DNA of 64,000 bases from Cepaea nemoralis (GCA_014155875.1 JACEFZ010006263.1:328001-392000), one strand, 5' to 3'; counted from the stretch's first letter, positions 9,152-21,160 are shown. Numbers and translations are program-made. Notes: generated from the letters alone by a model not told the origin.

Positions 9152-12100
9152 TCATTGCATATCGAACCATTCAGTCCATAAGTGCTCGGATCCCCTCCTC
9201 AGCAAATCCCGCAACGTGTAACGGCTAACGACGCCAGTTCTGTGTTGGTTTATCAATCTTCTTTGGCTTCCTGCGTAGTGTTCTTGTTTGGCCACCCCTC
9301 TTTTAATTTGCTGTTCTCGCAGTCTGGCCATTGTTGTAGATTCACAGTCATCACTTGGTTCTCGCAAAAGTCTTACTTCTCGTAGAGCATTCAGAATGTC
9401 GGCCTGGTCCATGGCGCGTCCGCCCTCCACAGTAGCCTCACCTGCGAGCTTGTCAGCCCGCTCATTTCCTTGTACTCCCGAATGCCCTGGCACGAAGATG
9501 AAACTAATCTTTGCCAGTCGAGACCGCTCCAGAGGCAGCAACCATTCTCTTCGGATCGACCCCTCCTCTAACCTCTTGATCATGTTCATTGAGTCGCTAA
9601 GGAAACAACCCCTAGTGAATGTCTGTGTCTCGAGCCATGTTATTGCTTTACTTACTGCCATGACTTCCATGGTCAGGCTACTTGTGGTTTCAGTGAAAGC
9701 ACCAGAGTCCTCCTTCACAATTCTCCCTCCGGCCCGAGCTGTAAAGGCCCATGAGCTTCTCACATGTCGGACGACCGACCCATCTGTGTAGATGACCGCG
9801 TCACCGTCTAGCGAATTCTCGAAAATCAACGCTTGTACTTCAGCCTCAACAGCAGCCGGATTTTCTTGTCTGCATTTTCTATCTAGTTGGATGCAAACTG
9901 AAAAGGATGTGCAGAAGTCTGTTGGCATTTGCACCCACTCCTCGCCAGGTTCTAAGTCCTCAAGTGAACACACCTGTTGAAGAATGTCTTCGGCTTGACC
10001 CATCCACGACCGTCCTCTTTTTAACCTGCTGCTCTTCACATTCCTAATTTCACTATGCAGTGGATGTTGTGTGTTTAAGTTAATTCTGAGGTAGGCGCGT
10101 GCCCTGCAACCTTGTATTCTCTCTTCAATGGTTGGAAAATCAAGAAGGTAGCGCATCGCCCTGCATGCTGTATCTCTTGTACATCCAAGAATAATGCGCA
10201 TAGCTTCATTCTGTATCCTTTCCATCCTTTCTATCTGCTTATGGCTGAGAGTCAGGATTGCCATTGCATACTCAAAAACAGACATGACCAGCCCCTCGTA
10301 CAGAAGACATAGATGGCGCTGCTCACAGTTTTCTGCCGCCATCACCCGCATCGCTGCCAAACCCCGCTTGGCCTTTATTATCACCTGGTCTATGTGCACA
10401 CTATAAGCAAGGCTTCGATCAAACCGTATCCCCAGGTAATTCATTGCCTGCGTTCTTTCCACCGTCTCTGAACACAGCATCACAGTTGGTGTTGGAGTGT
10501 TGACAATATGATTATTCAACGAGAACCAAGTCACTGTTGGCTTTGTTGGGTTGACCATTGCCCCAGCTTCATCACACCAAGTACTTATGCGATTGAGTTC
10601 GGTTTGTAGTTCCACAGCAACCTCCTCTCTATCCTTACCCTGACGATACACTAAAACATCATCGGCATATGACAATGTCCTGCCAGGTCCTGTGATCTGC
10701 TCACTGGTGATTCTCACTGTGTAGGCGTTGAACAGTACCGGAGATAATAGTGATCCCTGTGGTAGGCCAGGATATATTGTTGTTGGTTCCGAAGTCCAAC
10801 TGCCACATCTAAAAACTACTTTCCGTTGGAAGAGGGCTGCAGCGATCCAACTAAGGAGGAATGGACTTACGTTTAGTTCGAGAAGCTGAAACATTAAAAA
10901 ATCCAGTGGTACTCTGTTGTATGCGTCCTCAAGATCAATCGCTGCAGCAACGGTTTCAGTGCCTGAGTGGAAACCTTCATAGACATCCTGGGCAAAGACT
11001 GCTGCATTGGTCCAGGTTTCTCTTTTTGGACGGTACCCACCCAGGGTAGGTGGGAAAACACCTCGCCTCTCTAGTTGGCTTGATATTTTCCTGGCAATTA
11101 CCTTCTCCAGCAGCTTGCCTATTGTATTCTGCATGGTTATAATTCGATATCCCTGAATTTTTTTGTGGTCTTTGTCAGGCTTCGGCAAGGGAATCAGATA
11201 GCTGTGTAACCATTCATCGTTGATGCTAGCACTCCCTATACTGTTGTTGTACATGTCTGCTAGTTTCTCTAGCTCATTGTCGGTACACCTATTTATGTCG
11301 TCGTATCTTATTCCATCAGGACCTGGAGCACTGTTTTTTGATCGTCGAAGCACAGCCTTGATTTCTTTCACTGTCACTGTGTCTTCATCCGAAGTGTTCT
11401 GGGCCTTGCATCTGTCTGAGGTGACCTCCTTGGTCAGATTTCGGCCTCCCATGTCTGTCTGGTTGCTCTGCTCATGGTAGCGTTCAAAGAGGGCTTTGCC
11501 CTTGTCTTCGTCAGTCCTCTGCCAGATGAGGTCAGCACCTTGGAAGTCAGAAATGCTCTTATTCTTGACTACACCACTCATGCTTTTATGTAGTCGCCAG
11601 AACAATTTCAGTGACTTGTCTGTGCTTACTCTTTGACACACCTCTGCCCATTTTTCGCTTTTAACAACCTTGACCAGTTTTTTGAAATAGCTTACTTTTG
11701 TATGCATCTCTCTTTCTAAGTGCAAGCAGGGACTAGGATGACCAGCTCTGTTCTTCTTGGCATTTTGCCATCTCCTTACAGCACTACGCTTATCCACCCA
11801 AGCCTTTATCCACCTCGAAACTCCACGACGGTGGCTGCTGCCAGATTTTTTCCTGCCTTGAAACGTTCTGCGCTTGTCACGTCTTATTTTACTCACCACA
11901 TCTTGCCCTATACTGTCATACTGGAACGTCTTTACCTTTAGCTTGTGCTGCCTGGTTCTGCCTTTCTCCACCAATATGCCGCAAGGGTGGTGGTCGCTGC
12001 CATGGTGTCCTAGGACACCCCATCTACACACTGTAGTGAGTGAAGGTGAAACTAGCGCCAGATCAATAGCACTGTCCTCATCGCCAGGACGGCTTGCTGT

Positions 12101-12316
12101 CCTGGTGACACAGCCACTGTTGATACAAACCAGGTCGATGGTTTCCAGTGCAGTCTCGAGCTCCTCCCCCTGTGTATTGGAGGAAGTGTTTCCCCATGAT
12201 CTGCCTTTAGCGTTGAAGTCACCACAGAAAATAACATTTCTCTCGTGGCCTAATATGCCACTTAAGCACTGAATAAAATTAGATGGAACTGCGGTAAAGC
12301 TGTGAAAGGTAAACAA
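9152..12316 (-). pseudogene. LINE polyprotein: endonuclease C-part, reverse transcriptase, RNase H
   Basis: Open for more than 1,050 codons on the minus strand. Endonuclease part: VIFCGDFNAKGRSWG and GSDHHPCG. RT: AAAIDLEDAYNRVPLDFL, GLPQGSLLSPVLFNAY, SYADDVLVYRQG near 10660. RNase H: VIYTDGSVVRH near 9795, FVPGHSGVQGNERADKLAG near 9460. Stop TGA at 9152-9154. The N-terminal endonuclease half is at 13746-14037, separated by a palindromic insertion. Apart from 5' truncation and that insertion the frame is intact, so this copy was young when the palindrome entered. In databases such proteins are often labelled R1- or jockey-type; RNase H points to an I-group element. Confidence 0.88.
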
Positions 12317-12766
12317 TATATAATGACACAAAGTGGTGCAGTTTTACATAACAGAGTTACGACACATACAGAACGTTGCGGCGGTTAGCCTTCATCAGCA
12401 AACAAACACATTCACAAACACAACATACAGTCAAGGAGAACTCCTGTGACTACATTAGAAGGTGATGACAGGACGAGAGGAACAAATGCATGGAAAAATA
12501 GAAGCAATGAAGAGAAAATGAGAATTGAGAAAAATGTTAATTGAAAAGAATGTTAGTTGAAGAAAATGTTTAATAGAAAAACTGTTAATAGAGAAAAACA
12601 CTGCATACTCACCCCACGTACGGATCTGAAATGACTACGAAACTCTCGGGTGTAGTTGTATACGGTGCTGGATGTTACGGTTCAGTGAGCACATAGAAAG
12701 AAGTGGGCGGGGTAGGAGGCGTGTAAAATTGACCAAGACCCCATTGTGTTATTAAGGTCTGGGTGG
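12317..12766 (+). repeat. Left arm of palindrome
   Basis: Reverse complement of 13302-13748 with only a few mismatches and small indels visible by eye. Contains CTTCATCAGCAAACAAAC and CCTCTCGTCCTG-complement blocks found again in the right arm. Confidence 0.9.
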
Positions 12767-12856
12767 ACTGGTGTGCATGAACACGCGTACATGCATAGAC
12801 ACACTTCAACAGACAAAATGCTAGTGTATGTGGACATATGTACAGTATATGCAAGA

Positions 12857-13300
12857 AGAGAGAGAGAGAGAGAGGGAGAGAGAGGAGAGCGAGAGAGAGA
12901 GAGAGAGACAGAGAGAGACAGAGAGAGGAAAAGTGCCTGCGACATACCACATGGGGCATACTGTACCCTACGAAATAGTCAGTATGGTTGATTGTCACAC
13001 AACACACTTCAGGAGCCACTCGCCCAGTGCTCGAGTTGTTGGGGCTGTGTAAGATCCAACCACTGGCAATGCACGTGAAGAAGGTATGCACAGAGAAGCC
13101 AGATGTAAGGGGAGAGAGAGAGGGAGAGAGAGTGAGAGAGAGCGAAAGGGAGGGAGAGAGGGGGAGAGAGAGAGGAAGAGAGAGAGGGAGAGAGAGGGAG
13201 AGAGATAGAGAGAGAGCGAGAGAGAGGGAGAGAGAGATAGAGAGAGAGTGAGAGAGAGAGCAAGGGGGAGAGAGAGATAGAGAGAAAAGGAGAGAGAGAG
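12857..13300 (+). repeat. (GA)n-rich centre of palindrome
   Basis: Two imperfect GAGAGA/GGGAGA tracts (about 12857-12930 and 13110-13300) flanking about 180 bp of unique sequence. Long apparent ORFs across both strands are repeat artefacts. Confidence 0.9.
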
Positions 13301-13301
13301 G

Positions 13302-13748
13302 CCACCCAGACCTTAATAACACAATGGGGTCTTGGTCAATTTTACACGCCTCCTACCCCGCCACTTCTTTCTATGTGCTCACTGAACCGTAACATCCAGC
13401 ACCGTATACAACTACACCCGAGAGTTTCGTAGTCATTTCAGATCCGTACGTGAGGTGAGTATGCAGTGTTTTTCTCTATTAACAGTTTTTCTATTAAACA
13501 TTTTCTTCAACTAACATTCTTTTCAATTAACATTTTTCTCAATTCTCATTTTCTTTTCATTGCTTCTATTTTTCCATGCATTTGTTCCTCTCGTCCTGTC
13601 ATCACCTTCTAATGTAGTCACAGGAGTTCTCCTTGACTGTATGTTGTGTTTGTGAATGTGTTTGTTTGCTGATGAAGGCTAACCGCCGCAACGTTCTGTA
13701 TGTGTCGTAACTCTGTTATGTAAAGCTGCACCACTTTGTGTCATTATA
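13302..13748 (-). repeat. Right arm of palindrome
   Basis: Inverted copy of 12317-12766. Holds GCTGATGAAGGCTAACCGCC, a motif also recognisable at 7.8 kb and, diverged, near 47.54 kb. Confidence 0.9.
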
Positions 13749-14037
13749 CACATTAAGCACTGCCACTTCTGGGCGTCCACACTGGCATTGCGGGCATAAA
13801 CATTAACCAACACGAATGGTATACTGGAATGAACTCTCAACGCCTGTATTTGTATATCGTCACTGTCCCAACAGGACATGTCAAGCTCTGACGCCACCAT
13901 GCTGTCGCGAACGAGAATCGCCATTCCCAGATGTCGTCTGTTGTAGAAACATTTGAAGCCGGCAATTTGGAGTAGCTGATCGCCCAGTCTCGTCTCCTGG
14001 AGTGCTACAATGTCGTTCCTGTAAACTAGGGTTTCTA
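13746..14037 (-). pseudogene. LINE endonuclease N-part, split from the rest by the palindrome
   Basis: Minus-strand reading with VALQETRLGDQLLQIAGF and GMAILVRDSMVASELD, the start of an APE-type endonuclease (the QETRL motif carries a catalytic Glu). It belongs to the LINE at 9152-12316; frames match across the palindrome. Confidence 0.85.
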
Positions 14038-14047
14038 AACAAATTTA

Positions 14048-14200
14048 TCAACAAAAAGTCGCAAACATTCTAATCTTAGCCCCACAAGCGAAAATCTCGT
14101 AAAAGAATTGGCTGAAGACAGCACATATTACAGAAGAAGCAAATAACTTGTTTTAAAGAAAGGATACTACAACTGTAAATGTGTTTATTGATGGTATTAA
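14048..14200 (+). pseudogene. Tx1-like LINE, final codons and 3' UTR (resumed)
   Basis: After the TSD the reading continues (YQQKVANILILAPQAKIS then TAA near 14099-14101), aligning with the last codons of the 18.3 and 24.3 kb copies. About 100 bp of 3' UTR follow before an ATT microsatellite. Confidence 0.7.
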
Positions 14201-14204
14201 TAAT

Positions 14205-14245
14205 CTTACAATTATATGATTATTATGATTATTATGATTATTATG

Positions 14246-14293
<48 letters not shown>

Positions 14294-14345
14294 ACTATTA
14301 TTATTACTGCTACTATTATTATTAATATTCCCATTATTATATTTG
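14205..14345 (+). repeat. (ATT)n microsatellite
   Basis: Pure and interrupted ATT/ATTATG repeats of about 130 bp at the end of the old Tx1-like LINE. Confidence 0.95.
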
Positions 14346-14417
14346 AATGTGCAACATGAAATATATTGTGGATGGGTGTCTGTGCCGTTGGCAGTAACAT
14401 ATGTATGCGTCTGTGTG

Positions 14418-14525
14418 AGGATGCAGGTGTGTGTGCGTGTGTGTGTGTGTGTGGCGCATGAATTTGCACGCGCATGTGTATGAGTGTGTGTGTATGTGTT
14501 TGTGTGCGCGCGTGCGTGCGTGTAG
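14418..14525 (+). repeat. Imperfect (GT)n tract
   Basis: GTGTGTG runs with CG-containing interruptions (GTGCGCGCGTGCGTGCG). Confidence 0.9.
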
Positions 14526-15001
14526 CAGCCTTTAAACCAAGGCGGTATGTCAAGTATTAAAATGATGTTATATGGTAATATGTTTCAAAAGAAAAATATG
14601 CTCCACCATGTATAAAGAAATTGAATAAGCCCTTTAAGTACCCAGTAAGCTAAGGTGGTTTTTAGTGGCCAGGTTTTAAGTCCTTCCCATTGTATATGAA
14701 ACCCAGACACTATCACAATATAAATATAAATATAAATTTGGACCAATTATCTCCCTGGGGACAGGCCATGGACTCTAATTACTAGTAGTAAATCCCTGAT
14801 TCTTGTCCCCCAAACAAAAGGTGTCATGGACTAGAGCGTCACCCTGTAATTTGTCATCAGGCAACAACACCAACGACCTTCACCTCGGTAGCTAAGTGAC
14901 CCAGAAATTACAAAGAAGCCACATTTTAATGGAAATGATAGTTTAAAGTTTATTGTCCAAGCGCAGGGCATTTAATGTACTGCGGTCTCCAGAAAGCACG
15001 A

Positions 15002-15005
<4 letters not shown>
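14526..15005. other. No gene recognised
   Basis: AT-rich mixed sequence with a short AAATAT repeat near 14722-14740; no ORF, SINE or LINE part identified. Confidence 0.5.
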
Positions 15006-15048
<43 letters not shown>

Positions 15049-15072
15049 GGAGAGAGGGAGGGAGAGGGAGAG
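15006..15072 (+). repeat. (GT)n(GA)n microsatellite
   Basis: About 28 bp of GT repeats followed by GA/GGGAGA repeats. Confidence 0.95.
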
Positions 15073-15460
15073 ATGGACAGGTGTTTCATGCATTCCGCTT
15101 GCGGAAGTGGAAGTGAAGCATATGCAAGGAATGTGTATCTACATGCACTGTGCCATAAATGTCATATTATCATAACTGTATATATGTATGTATATGTTTT
15201 ATTCACAATGTCACACTTAACACTAACAAACGGCAACGCTCTGTAATATACACAAACAAAAGAAACACACACTACAACTTGTAAATATACATTACTTTGT
15301 ACGAAATAAAAGTTTTTTTTTTTTTTTTTTTTAATTTAAAAAAGGAAACAATTTTTTACTGGCCTTCCACGGCCACACATAACTTAAAGAGAATTAACCA
15401 CACCGATCCCAAACTTGCACCAACTATAGAACTGTTGCCCTGATCAGTCATGCAAGTCAT
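15073..15460. other. No gene recognised
   Basis: Contains a T run at about 15311-15332 after AATAAA, which may be the tail of an unidentified retroelement. No ORF above background. Confidence 0.4.
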
Positions 15461-15733
15461 CCATCCATCCATCATGTGTCATGCAAGTACAATTCTACTA
15501 AAAATCATAATGAGGCGACTTCGTAAAATAATCGAAGAAGAGGTTAACGTGGTTCAAGCTGGATTTAGACAAGGAAGAGGAGCAAGAGATCAGGGTATTC
15601 ATTGCCTGTTCCATTTCTTCCATTTTTAAATATGCCATCATATATTCAGCTGCTGTCTCTGTATTATTATGATGCGTCTGTTTATCTTTGATTGCTTTCT
15701 TCAGTTCGGTTGTAATAAAAATGTGGTTTGCAC
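15461..15733. mobile_element. Mosaic of three LINE fragments
   Basis: 15461-15483 is the reverse complement of the ATGATGGATGG tail of RTE-like elements. 15485-15593 (+) reads ILLKIIMRRLRKIIEEEV then QAGFRQGRGARDQ, an RTE-like reverse transcriptase piece. 15594-15733 is a minus-strand copy of the I-like LINE region corresponding to about 2437-2570 (TETAAEYMMA, EEMEQAMNT). Confidence 0.75.
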
Positions 15734-15818
15734 CTTAAAAAAAAACTGATTTAGAGGCCCAAATAAATTCTTTGAACACTCAGACAGCCAAGGCCACAGG
15801 TGTAGCTAATTTCAAACT

Positions 15819-15938
<120 letters not shown>

Positions 15939-16099
15939 TTTCTCTATCTCGCGCACGCGCTCAAGCAACGCGATGCTTGCTGCGTGGTATAACGGTTCGA
16001 AATTTGTAGATACATACAAAAGTACCATTTTCAGGAAACAAAAGTGATTCAGCAATAATGTTGACACATAAGTGGAATGAGAATGCTAAAGTGTGAAAG

Positions 16100-19000
16100 A
16101 CACCGAGTAAACAATATTTGGCAATTGAGCAGAATGTACAACACAGCAGACAGATAAGTAAAATAATAGACATGCAGGGTAACACACAAACAGACCCAGC
16201 ACATATAACAGAGGCTTTTAATCAATACTACACACATCTATTTACAGCAGAAACAGTAGATACACAGATACAAGACAACTTTTTACGGTATAGTAAACAG
16301 TTGTCAGACGGAGACAAGGATATACTAGACGCAGAATTAACACTGACTGATATAACTTGCGCACTCAGTAAAATGAACAAAGACAAGACACCAAGACCAG
16401 ACGGCCTGACTGTAGAATTCTACCAACATTTCTTTCCTATCCTAGGTGGCCTTCTTCTTAAAGTATTTCAAGACGCCTTTGACAAACAACAACTACCAGA
16501 CAGTTGCAACATGTCATACATAACACTAATACCTAAGGAAAATACAGATAAGACACACATGAAGAACTACAGACCCATATCGCTACTCAACACAGACTAT
16601 AAAATACTTGCTAAAGCACTGACCAATAAACTGAGACCCTTTATGTCAACACTCATACACACAGACCAACAATGCGGGGTACCACATAGGAACATCCACC
16701 AGCATACGCATTTTATTAGAGACATCATCACATACACACAGGAGAAAGACTGTCAGGCCGCCCTCTTGTCCTTGGACCAGGAAAAGGCCTTTGATAGAAT
16801 TTCCCACTCCTACTTATATAAGACTTTAACACGCTGCAACTTGGGCCGGTACTTTAGGCAGTGGATAGAGATCTTATACCGGAGACCCGAAAGTAAGGTG
16901 TTGGTAAACCATACGCTTACTGCTGGCTTCCGGCTCACAAGGTCGGTGAGACAAGGATGTCCCCTATCACCGCTGCTTTATGTGCTGACCCTGGAACCAC
17001 TACTCGAAGCAATCAGACAGGACACGAACATCAAAGGCACTTTTATTCCTGGTGGAGGAGAAAGGAAGTTGCTCGCGTACGCGGACGACACCGCTTTCTT
17101 CCCCATCAACAACAAATCCATCACAAATATACTCCACACCTTTACACAGTTTGGTAAGGGGAATGGAGCAAAATTAAACATACACAAATCACACATAATG
17201 GGTCTCGGTAAGTGGCGGAACAAAGCAGACTTTCCTCCCGACTTAACAGCGACAGACAACATCAGACTTTATGGGATAACATTCCCTAACAACTCCCGAC
17301 AAATACATGCACATACATGGCAAAATCTCACACAACAAATTATAGACATGCTGCACAGATACAAATATAAGACATCCACAATATTTGGTAGGAGCACTAT
17401 AGTTAACACATTAATCATTCCCAAAATTATATATTTAGTCACAGTGCTAGACCCTCCTAAACAGACAATCACAGACATCAACAAACACATCAGACGTTTC
17501 ATCTTTGGCAGCACAATCTACTGCATACAACATAAGACACTCATACAGGACAAAAGACAAGGGGAGATAGCACTACAAGACATACACACCAAAATACAAG
17601 CGCTTAGAATCCAACACATAGGACATATCCTCAATCAACCAGAACAACACCCACTAGCACTCTATTACATAGAACTCAGACTACAACACCTTAGAAGAAT
17701 GCAACTCAATTCTCCACACCATTTTGGAACACTACCTTCTTTCTACAAGACATGTATGCATGCACTTAAAGGACGCGAGCATCTAATACACCAGACAACA
17801 CACCAGATTTACAAATATCTAGTCAAACAACAAGCACCCCCACTACGACTTAGAATAAAAAGAGGACAAAAATACTACATACAAGACTACACATGTACTT
17901 TCTCTAATCTTCACAACCCACACATCAAACCCAAAGCCAGAGAAATTATGTATCGTTTAATCTTTAACATGTCACCAACTACGGAAAAACAAGCACACAT
18001 GTCAAAACGAATAGCACAATGTCAACTTTGCAGGAATAACATACAGGAAACTGAAGATCACATTTATTACACATGTCCAACAGTCCAAGCCGCACTAGAC
18101 ACACTAAGACAACTCATTGAAAAATTCACTAAAAAGAAAACAGATATGTATAAAGCAATCTTTTTAAATACTATTCCTAAAACTACCAAGGACAACCACA
18201 CGAAATTGATAATTTCACTGGCAGAATACAGGTATCTAGTGTGGTCCTGTAGAAATGCAGCTTCATACAAATTTAAAACGTACAATTCACTTTTAATACT
18301 GCACATGTTTCAAAACAAAATTACACAAATATTCACAGACACACTGACATAATCTGCATCGCTTCCTAGGCTACTGACACCCACACCGTTGAGACGCGTG
18401 TGGACGGCGAGAGGTGAACTGTTTTGTGGCTTCACCTTGGACACCAATTTTTCATTCTATGTGTATATATTAGTATGAGGGTATGGAAAAATGCTAAGAG
18501 TGAGGAAAAGAGATTTTTAGGGTGTATGAGGGAAGAAATCATCAACTCACCAAAATTTATTTGTTATCTACATCATCAAAATTATCATCATCATCAACAT
18601 CATCATCATAAATATCATCAATCACTGTCCCTACAAAGTAATACATGCTTAAATTTTTATTTTATTACTCATAATTTATATTATGTAAATAAAAATTATT
18701 TTCCTTTCTTTTACAACCACCCCCTCCCCCCAATTACAATGTAAAAAATGTTGTAATAAAGGTTATACAAACTGAGGGGGGGGGGGGATCTCTTCTTATC
18801 GGTATGTTCACGGATATACATATGTCAGTGTATATACATGCATGCTCTGAAAGAGATGGGAGCATGCCCTTTGTGGACGTGGTGGTCAAACGCAACATTT
18901 TTGTGTTTTATTTGTAGTCACTGGGCGAGGCTACGTTCAGCGGCGACATCAACAATTCAACTTATGTATATACCATGGGTATGGAAGAGAGTGCATGGTG

Positions 19001-19393
19001 TAGGAAAAGGCAAGAATGGGTTAAGAACGAATGAGGGAAGAAATAATCACCGCATTATAGTCGTTGTCCCCATCATCGAAATCACCACCATCATCATCAC
19101 CTTTTTACCATCAATCACGTAAAAATGAGATGATTGGCAGAGTATGGGAAAATCCATAATACTGGTCAGCCATACTTTCTTGTCTTAATTTATTGCTAAT
19201 ACTTTAGGCATATTATGTACATATACTTTGTAATTTGATGTTGAAATGCATTTGTACACCAATTCGACACACACAAACGCACGTTTAAACAGATCTTCAC
19301 GAATACCATACACACAGCACGCTTGTTAAAATACTAACAATACAAATGCAAATGTTTCTTAACACTTAATAAAGGTTTTTAAAAAAAAAAAAA
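16100..19393 (+). mobile_element. Tx1/L1-like LINE copy 1, 5' truncated
   Basis: Contains the reverse transcriptase ORF, about 1 kb of 3' UTR with ATCATC runs, AATAAAGG signal and a poly(A) tail at about 19380-19393. The first base shared with copy 2 is at about 16100 (ACACCGAGTAAAC). A 6-bp match TGAAAG (16094-16099 and 19394-19399) is a weak TSD candidate. Confidence 0.88.
16118..18352 (+). pseudogene. Tx1/L1-like reverse transcriptase, 744 codons, lacking endonuclease
   Basis: RT motifs in order: NYRPISLLNTDYKILAKAL near residue 148, LSLDQEKAFDRISHSYL, RQGCPLSPLLYVLTLEPL, LAYADDTAFF near 320, then a long C-terminal domain with a CCHC knuckle C-x2-C-x8-H-x4-C (CQLCRNNIQETEDHIYYTC) near residue 634. 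The open frame is complete from the RT to the TAA but the APE endonuclease and ORF1 are missing through 5' truncation. Upstream of MQGN a one-base difference from copy 2 changes frame. Roughly 98 percent identical to copy 2 by eye. Could encode a truncated RT but has no known start context. Confidence 0.9.
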
Positions 19394-19482
19394 TGAAAGG
19401 CGAAATAACCTTATTTAAAAAAAAAAAAAAAAAAAAATTATTATGCAGGAGAGAAAATTAAAAAAACAAAAACTCTCACTGT
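19394..19482. repeat. A-rich flank and left TSD of LINE copy 2
   Basis: A 20-base A run at about 19418-19438, then AACTCTCACTGT at 19471-19482, which recurs at 25331-25342 and 26195-26206. Confidence 0.8.
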
Positions 19483-19849
19483 GTTGTTAAATTTCCAATG
19501 TTGCGACCTTTTAGATGTATGTGTGTTTGTATGATTTGTGCTGATGTGTACTAATACTGCTTTATGATCCGTGTACTGTAATGTTTCCTGTATGTGTTTG
19601 GCGAGTATTATGTGGTGTGTTGCGGGTATATAAATCCTATCTAATCTAGTTGCCCTGTTGTATGCTTTGTTTGTGTGTGTTGTTTCCCTACTATGTGGGT
19701 GCAATTACCTGTATGCGTCTATTAGGTTGTGTGTGTCTAATATGTTTTGCAATGACTCTAATTGATTCATGCCCTCTCTGTTGGTTCTTCGTACCTGTGC
19801 CCCGACATCCCCCCTACTATGTCAGAGTCTTCTAGGACACAGTTGTAAT
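19483..19849 (-). pseudogene. Tx1-like endonuclease, C-terminal part (inverted)
   Basis: Minus-strand reading GDYNCVLEDSD near 19830, then ATRLDRIYIPATHHIILAKH and YTDHKAVLVHIS (SDH-like motif), ending QHWKFNNT at the TSD. The N-terminal half is at 20707-21160 beyond a nested LINE fragment. Confidence 0.8.
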
Positions 19850-19859
19850 CCCCATAAAG

Positions 19860-19860
<1 letters not shown>
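19850..19860 (+). repeat. TSD of nested I-like LINE fragment (left)
   Basis: CCCCATAAAGT, matching CCCCACAAAGT at 20696-20706 (10 of 11). The endonuclease coding sequence reads through when one copy is removed. Confidence 0.75.
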
Positions 19861-19900
<40 letters not shown>

Positions 19901-20695
19901 TAGGAACCGACATCACAACATTCAGGACATTCCCATAAGCGCTCCGTCCCCATCCTCAGCAGCCAGCGAAGAGTTCCAACACTAATAGTTCCAGTAGCAA
20001 TCTGATTATATGTCCGTCTCGCTTTTCCTCTGAGCGCCAAGCGTCGGCCAGATCCCCTCGTCACACCTCGTTGTCTCATTCTTACCAGACCATGGTGCTC
20101 CATCTGCTCCTCCGAGGTGTACACGTGCTCCCACAAGGTCGCAACCACGTCTGCCTTGTCATGCATCAATACTCCACCAAATTTTGCAGAGCCAGCCAAT
20201 CTGTCCGCCTGTTCATTCCCCAGCACACCGGCATGCCCAGGAGAAAAGATCCAGGTGATGCTTACTACCCGTGACCTCCGAAGCGAAGCAAGCCACTCTG
20301 CACGAAGCCTACCTGTTCTCACCCTTCTCAGCATGCTTTCTGAGTCAGTTACAATCACAATGTGTGTATGTATCGTGTTTTCTATCCAGCGGAAAGCTGC
20401 ACTGACCGCCTCCACCTCCATTCTTAAGCTAGATGTAGTGTTATCATACGCCAGGCTCTCCTGCACCAAACGCCGACCATTAGTTTTTGCCAAGAACCCC
20501 CAGGCACTTCTCCTACCTCTCAACACTGATCCATCCGTGTAGATAATCACATCACCCGGGCGAGAATTTTCCTGAATTAGTTGCTGAATTCCCACTTCCG
20601 TGGCCCCTGCTGGCCACTCCCTGCACTCCCGGCTCAATGTTATTACAACTCTGCACAAGTCTGACTGCACGGCTGGCACTCTGACCCACTCCTCT
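19861..20695 (-). pseudogene. I-like LINE 3' fragment: RNase H and C-terminus
   Basis: 5'-truncated minus-strand copy. RNase H: VIIYTDGSVLRGRRSAWGFL, VTDSESMLRRV, FSPGHAGVLGNEQADRLAG; C-terminus RMGTERLWECPECCDVGS then TAA near 19900; AATC-repeat tail at about 19861-19899. The open frame of 267 codons is intact. It sits inside the inverted endonuclease of the Tx1-like LINE. Confidence 0.88.
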
Positions 20696-20706
20696 CCCCA
20701 CAAAGT

Positions 20707-21160
20707 ATGACATTCTGTCCCCTGTATGTGTTTATGGGTATTGTGTCTAGTTCTTCGTAGAACTGTGGTTGATAGTTGTAGTTTGGCGGTGCGTGGATAT
20801 TTACTATAGTGTATGTGTGTGTATTATTTCCTATTTGTACAAAAGTAATTCTACCCTGATTATCCCTGTTTGTGTTTAGTATGTTCCATCTGTCTGATGT
20901 TTGTAATATAGCTGTCCACGAACCTATGTTGTGGACCGCTAAACTGAAATATGCATGTTTGAATCCTAATTGTGTTTTAATGTGTGCACCTTGTACGTCT
21001 GAATGTATGTTTGTTTCTTGTATTAGGATACAGTCTGGTTTGTACTTGCGTGTGAGTTGTATTATATGGTGGTGTTTTGTTCTCAGCCCTGGAATGTTAA
21101 TGGAATTATTATTAAATCATCCATTTACAGAAACAAACAATACAGAGATCTCTTTTTGAG
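20707..21160 (-). pseudogene. Tx1-like endonuclease, N-terminal part (inverted)
   Basis: Minus-strand readings show NNSINIPGLRTKHHHIIQL, KPDCILIQETNIHSDVQG (catalytic QET motif), GSWTAILQTSDRWN and FVQIGNNTHTYTIVNIHAP, the first half of an APE-type endonuclease. Continues at 19483-19849 after the nested LINE. Confidence 0.8.

Larger units (their letters stand above)
12317..13748. mobile_element. Large palindromic (fold-back) element in LINE endonuclease
   Basis: Arms 12317-12766 and 13302-13748 (about 450 bp each) are near-identical inverted copies; a 535 bp centre holds (GA)n tracts and unique sequence. It ends ATGACACAAAG.../...CTTTGTGTCAT with TATA on both sides. Removing the element with one TATA leaves the LINE endonuclease in frame (TGT ATA TTG), so TATA is a probable 4-bp TSD. 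No transposase is encoded; a non-autonomous DNA element or fold-back element is likely. Confidence 0.8.
9117..14037 (-). mobile_element. I-like LINE (EN-RT-RNase H), 5' truncated, split by a palindrome
   Basis: Minus-strand LINE of 3.5 kb once the 1.4 kb palindrome is discounted. The 5' end is truncated inside the endonuclease near 14037; the 3' end has a CTAA-repeat tail at 9117-9137 (seen as TTAGTTAG). TSD AACAAATTTA flanks it. It lies inside the older Tx1-like LINE. Confidence 0.85.

Noticed and set aside
13667..13700. Hammerhead-like GCTGATGAAGGCTAACCGCC in the palindrome arm
   Set aside because: CTGATGA and a GGC/GCC stem are present, but the following core is GCAA instead of GAAA and no stem I pairing was found.
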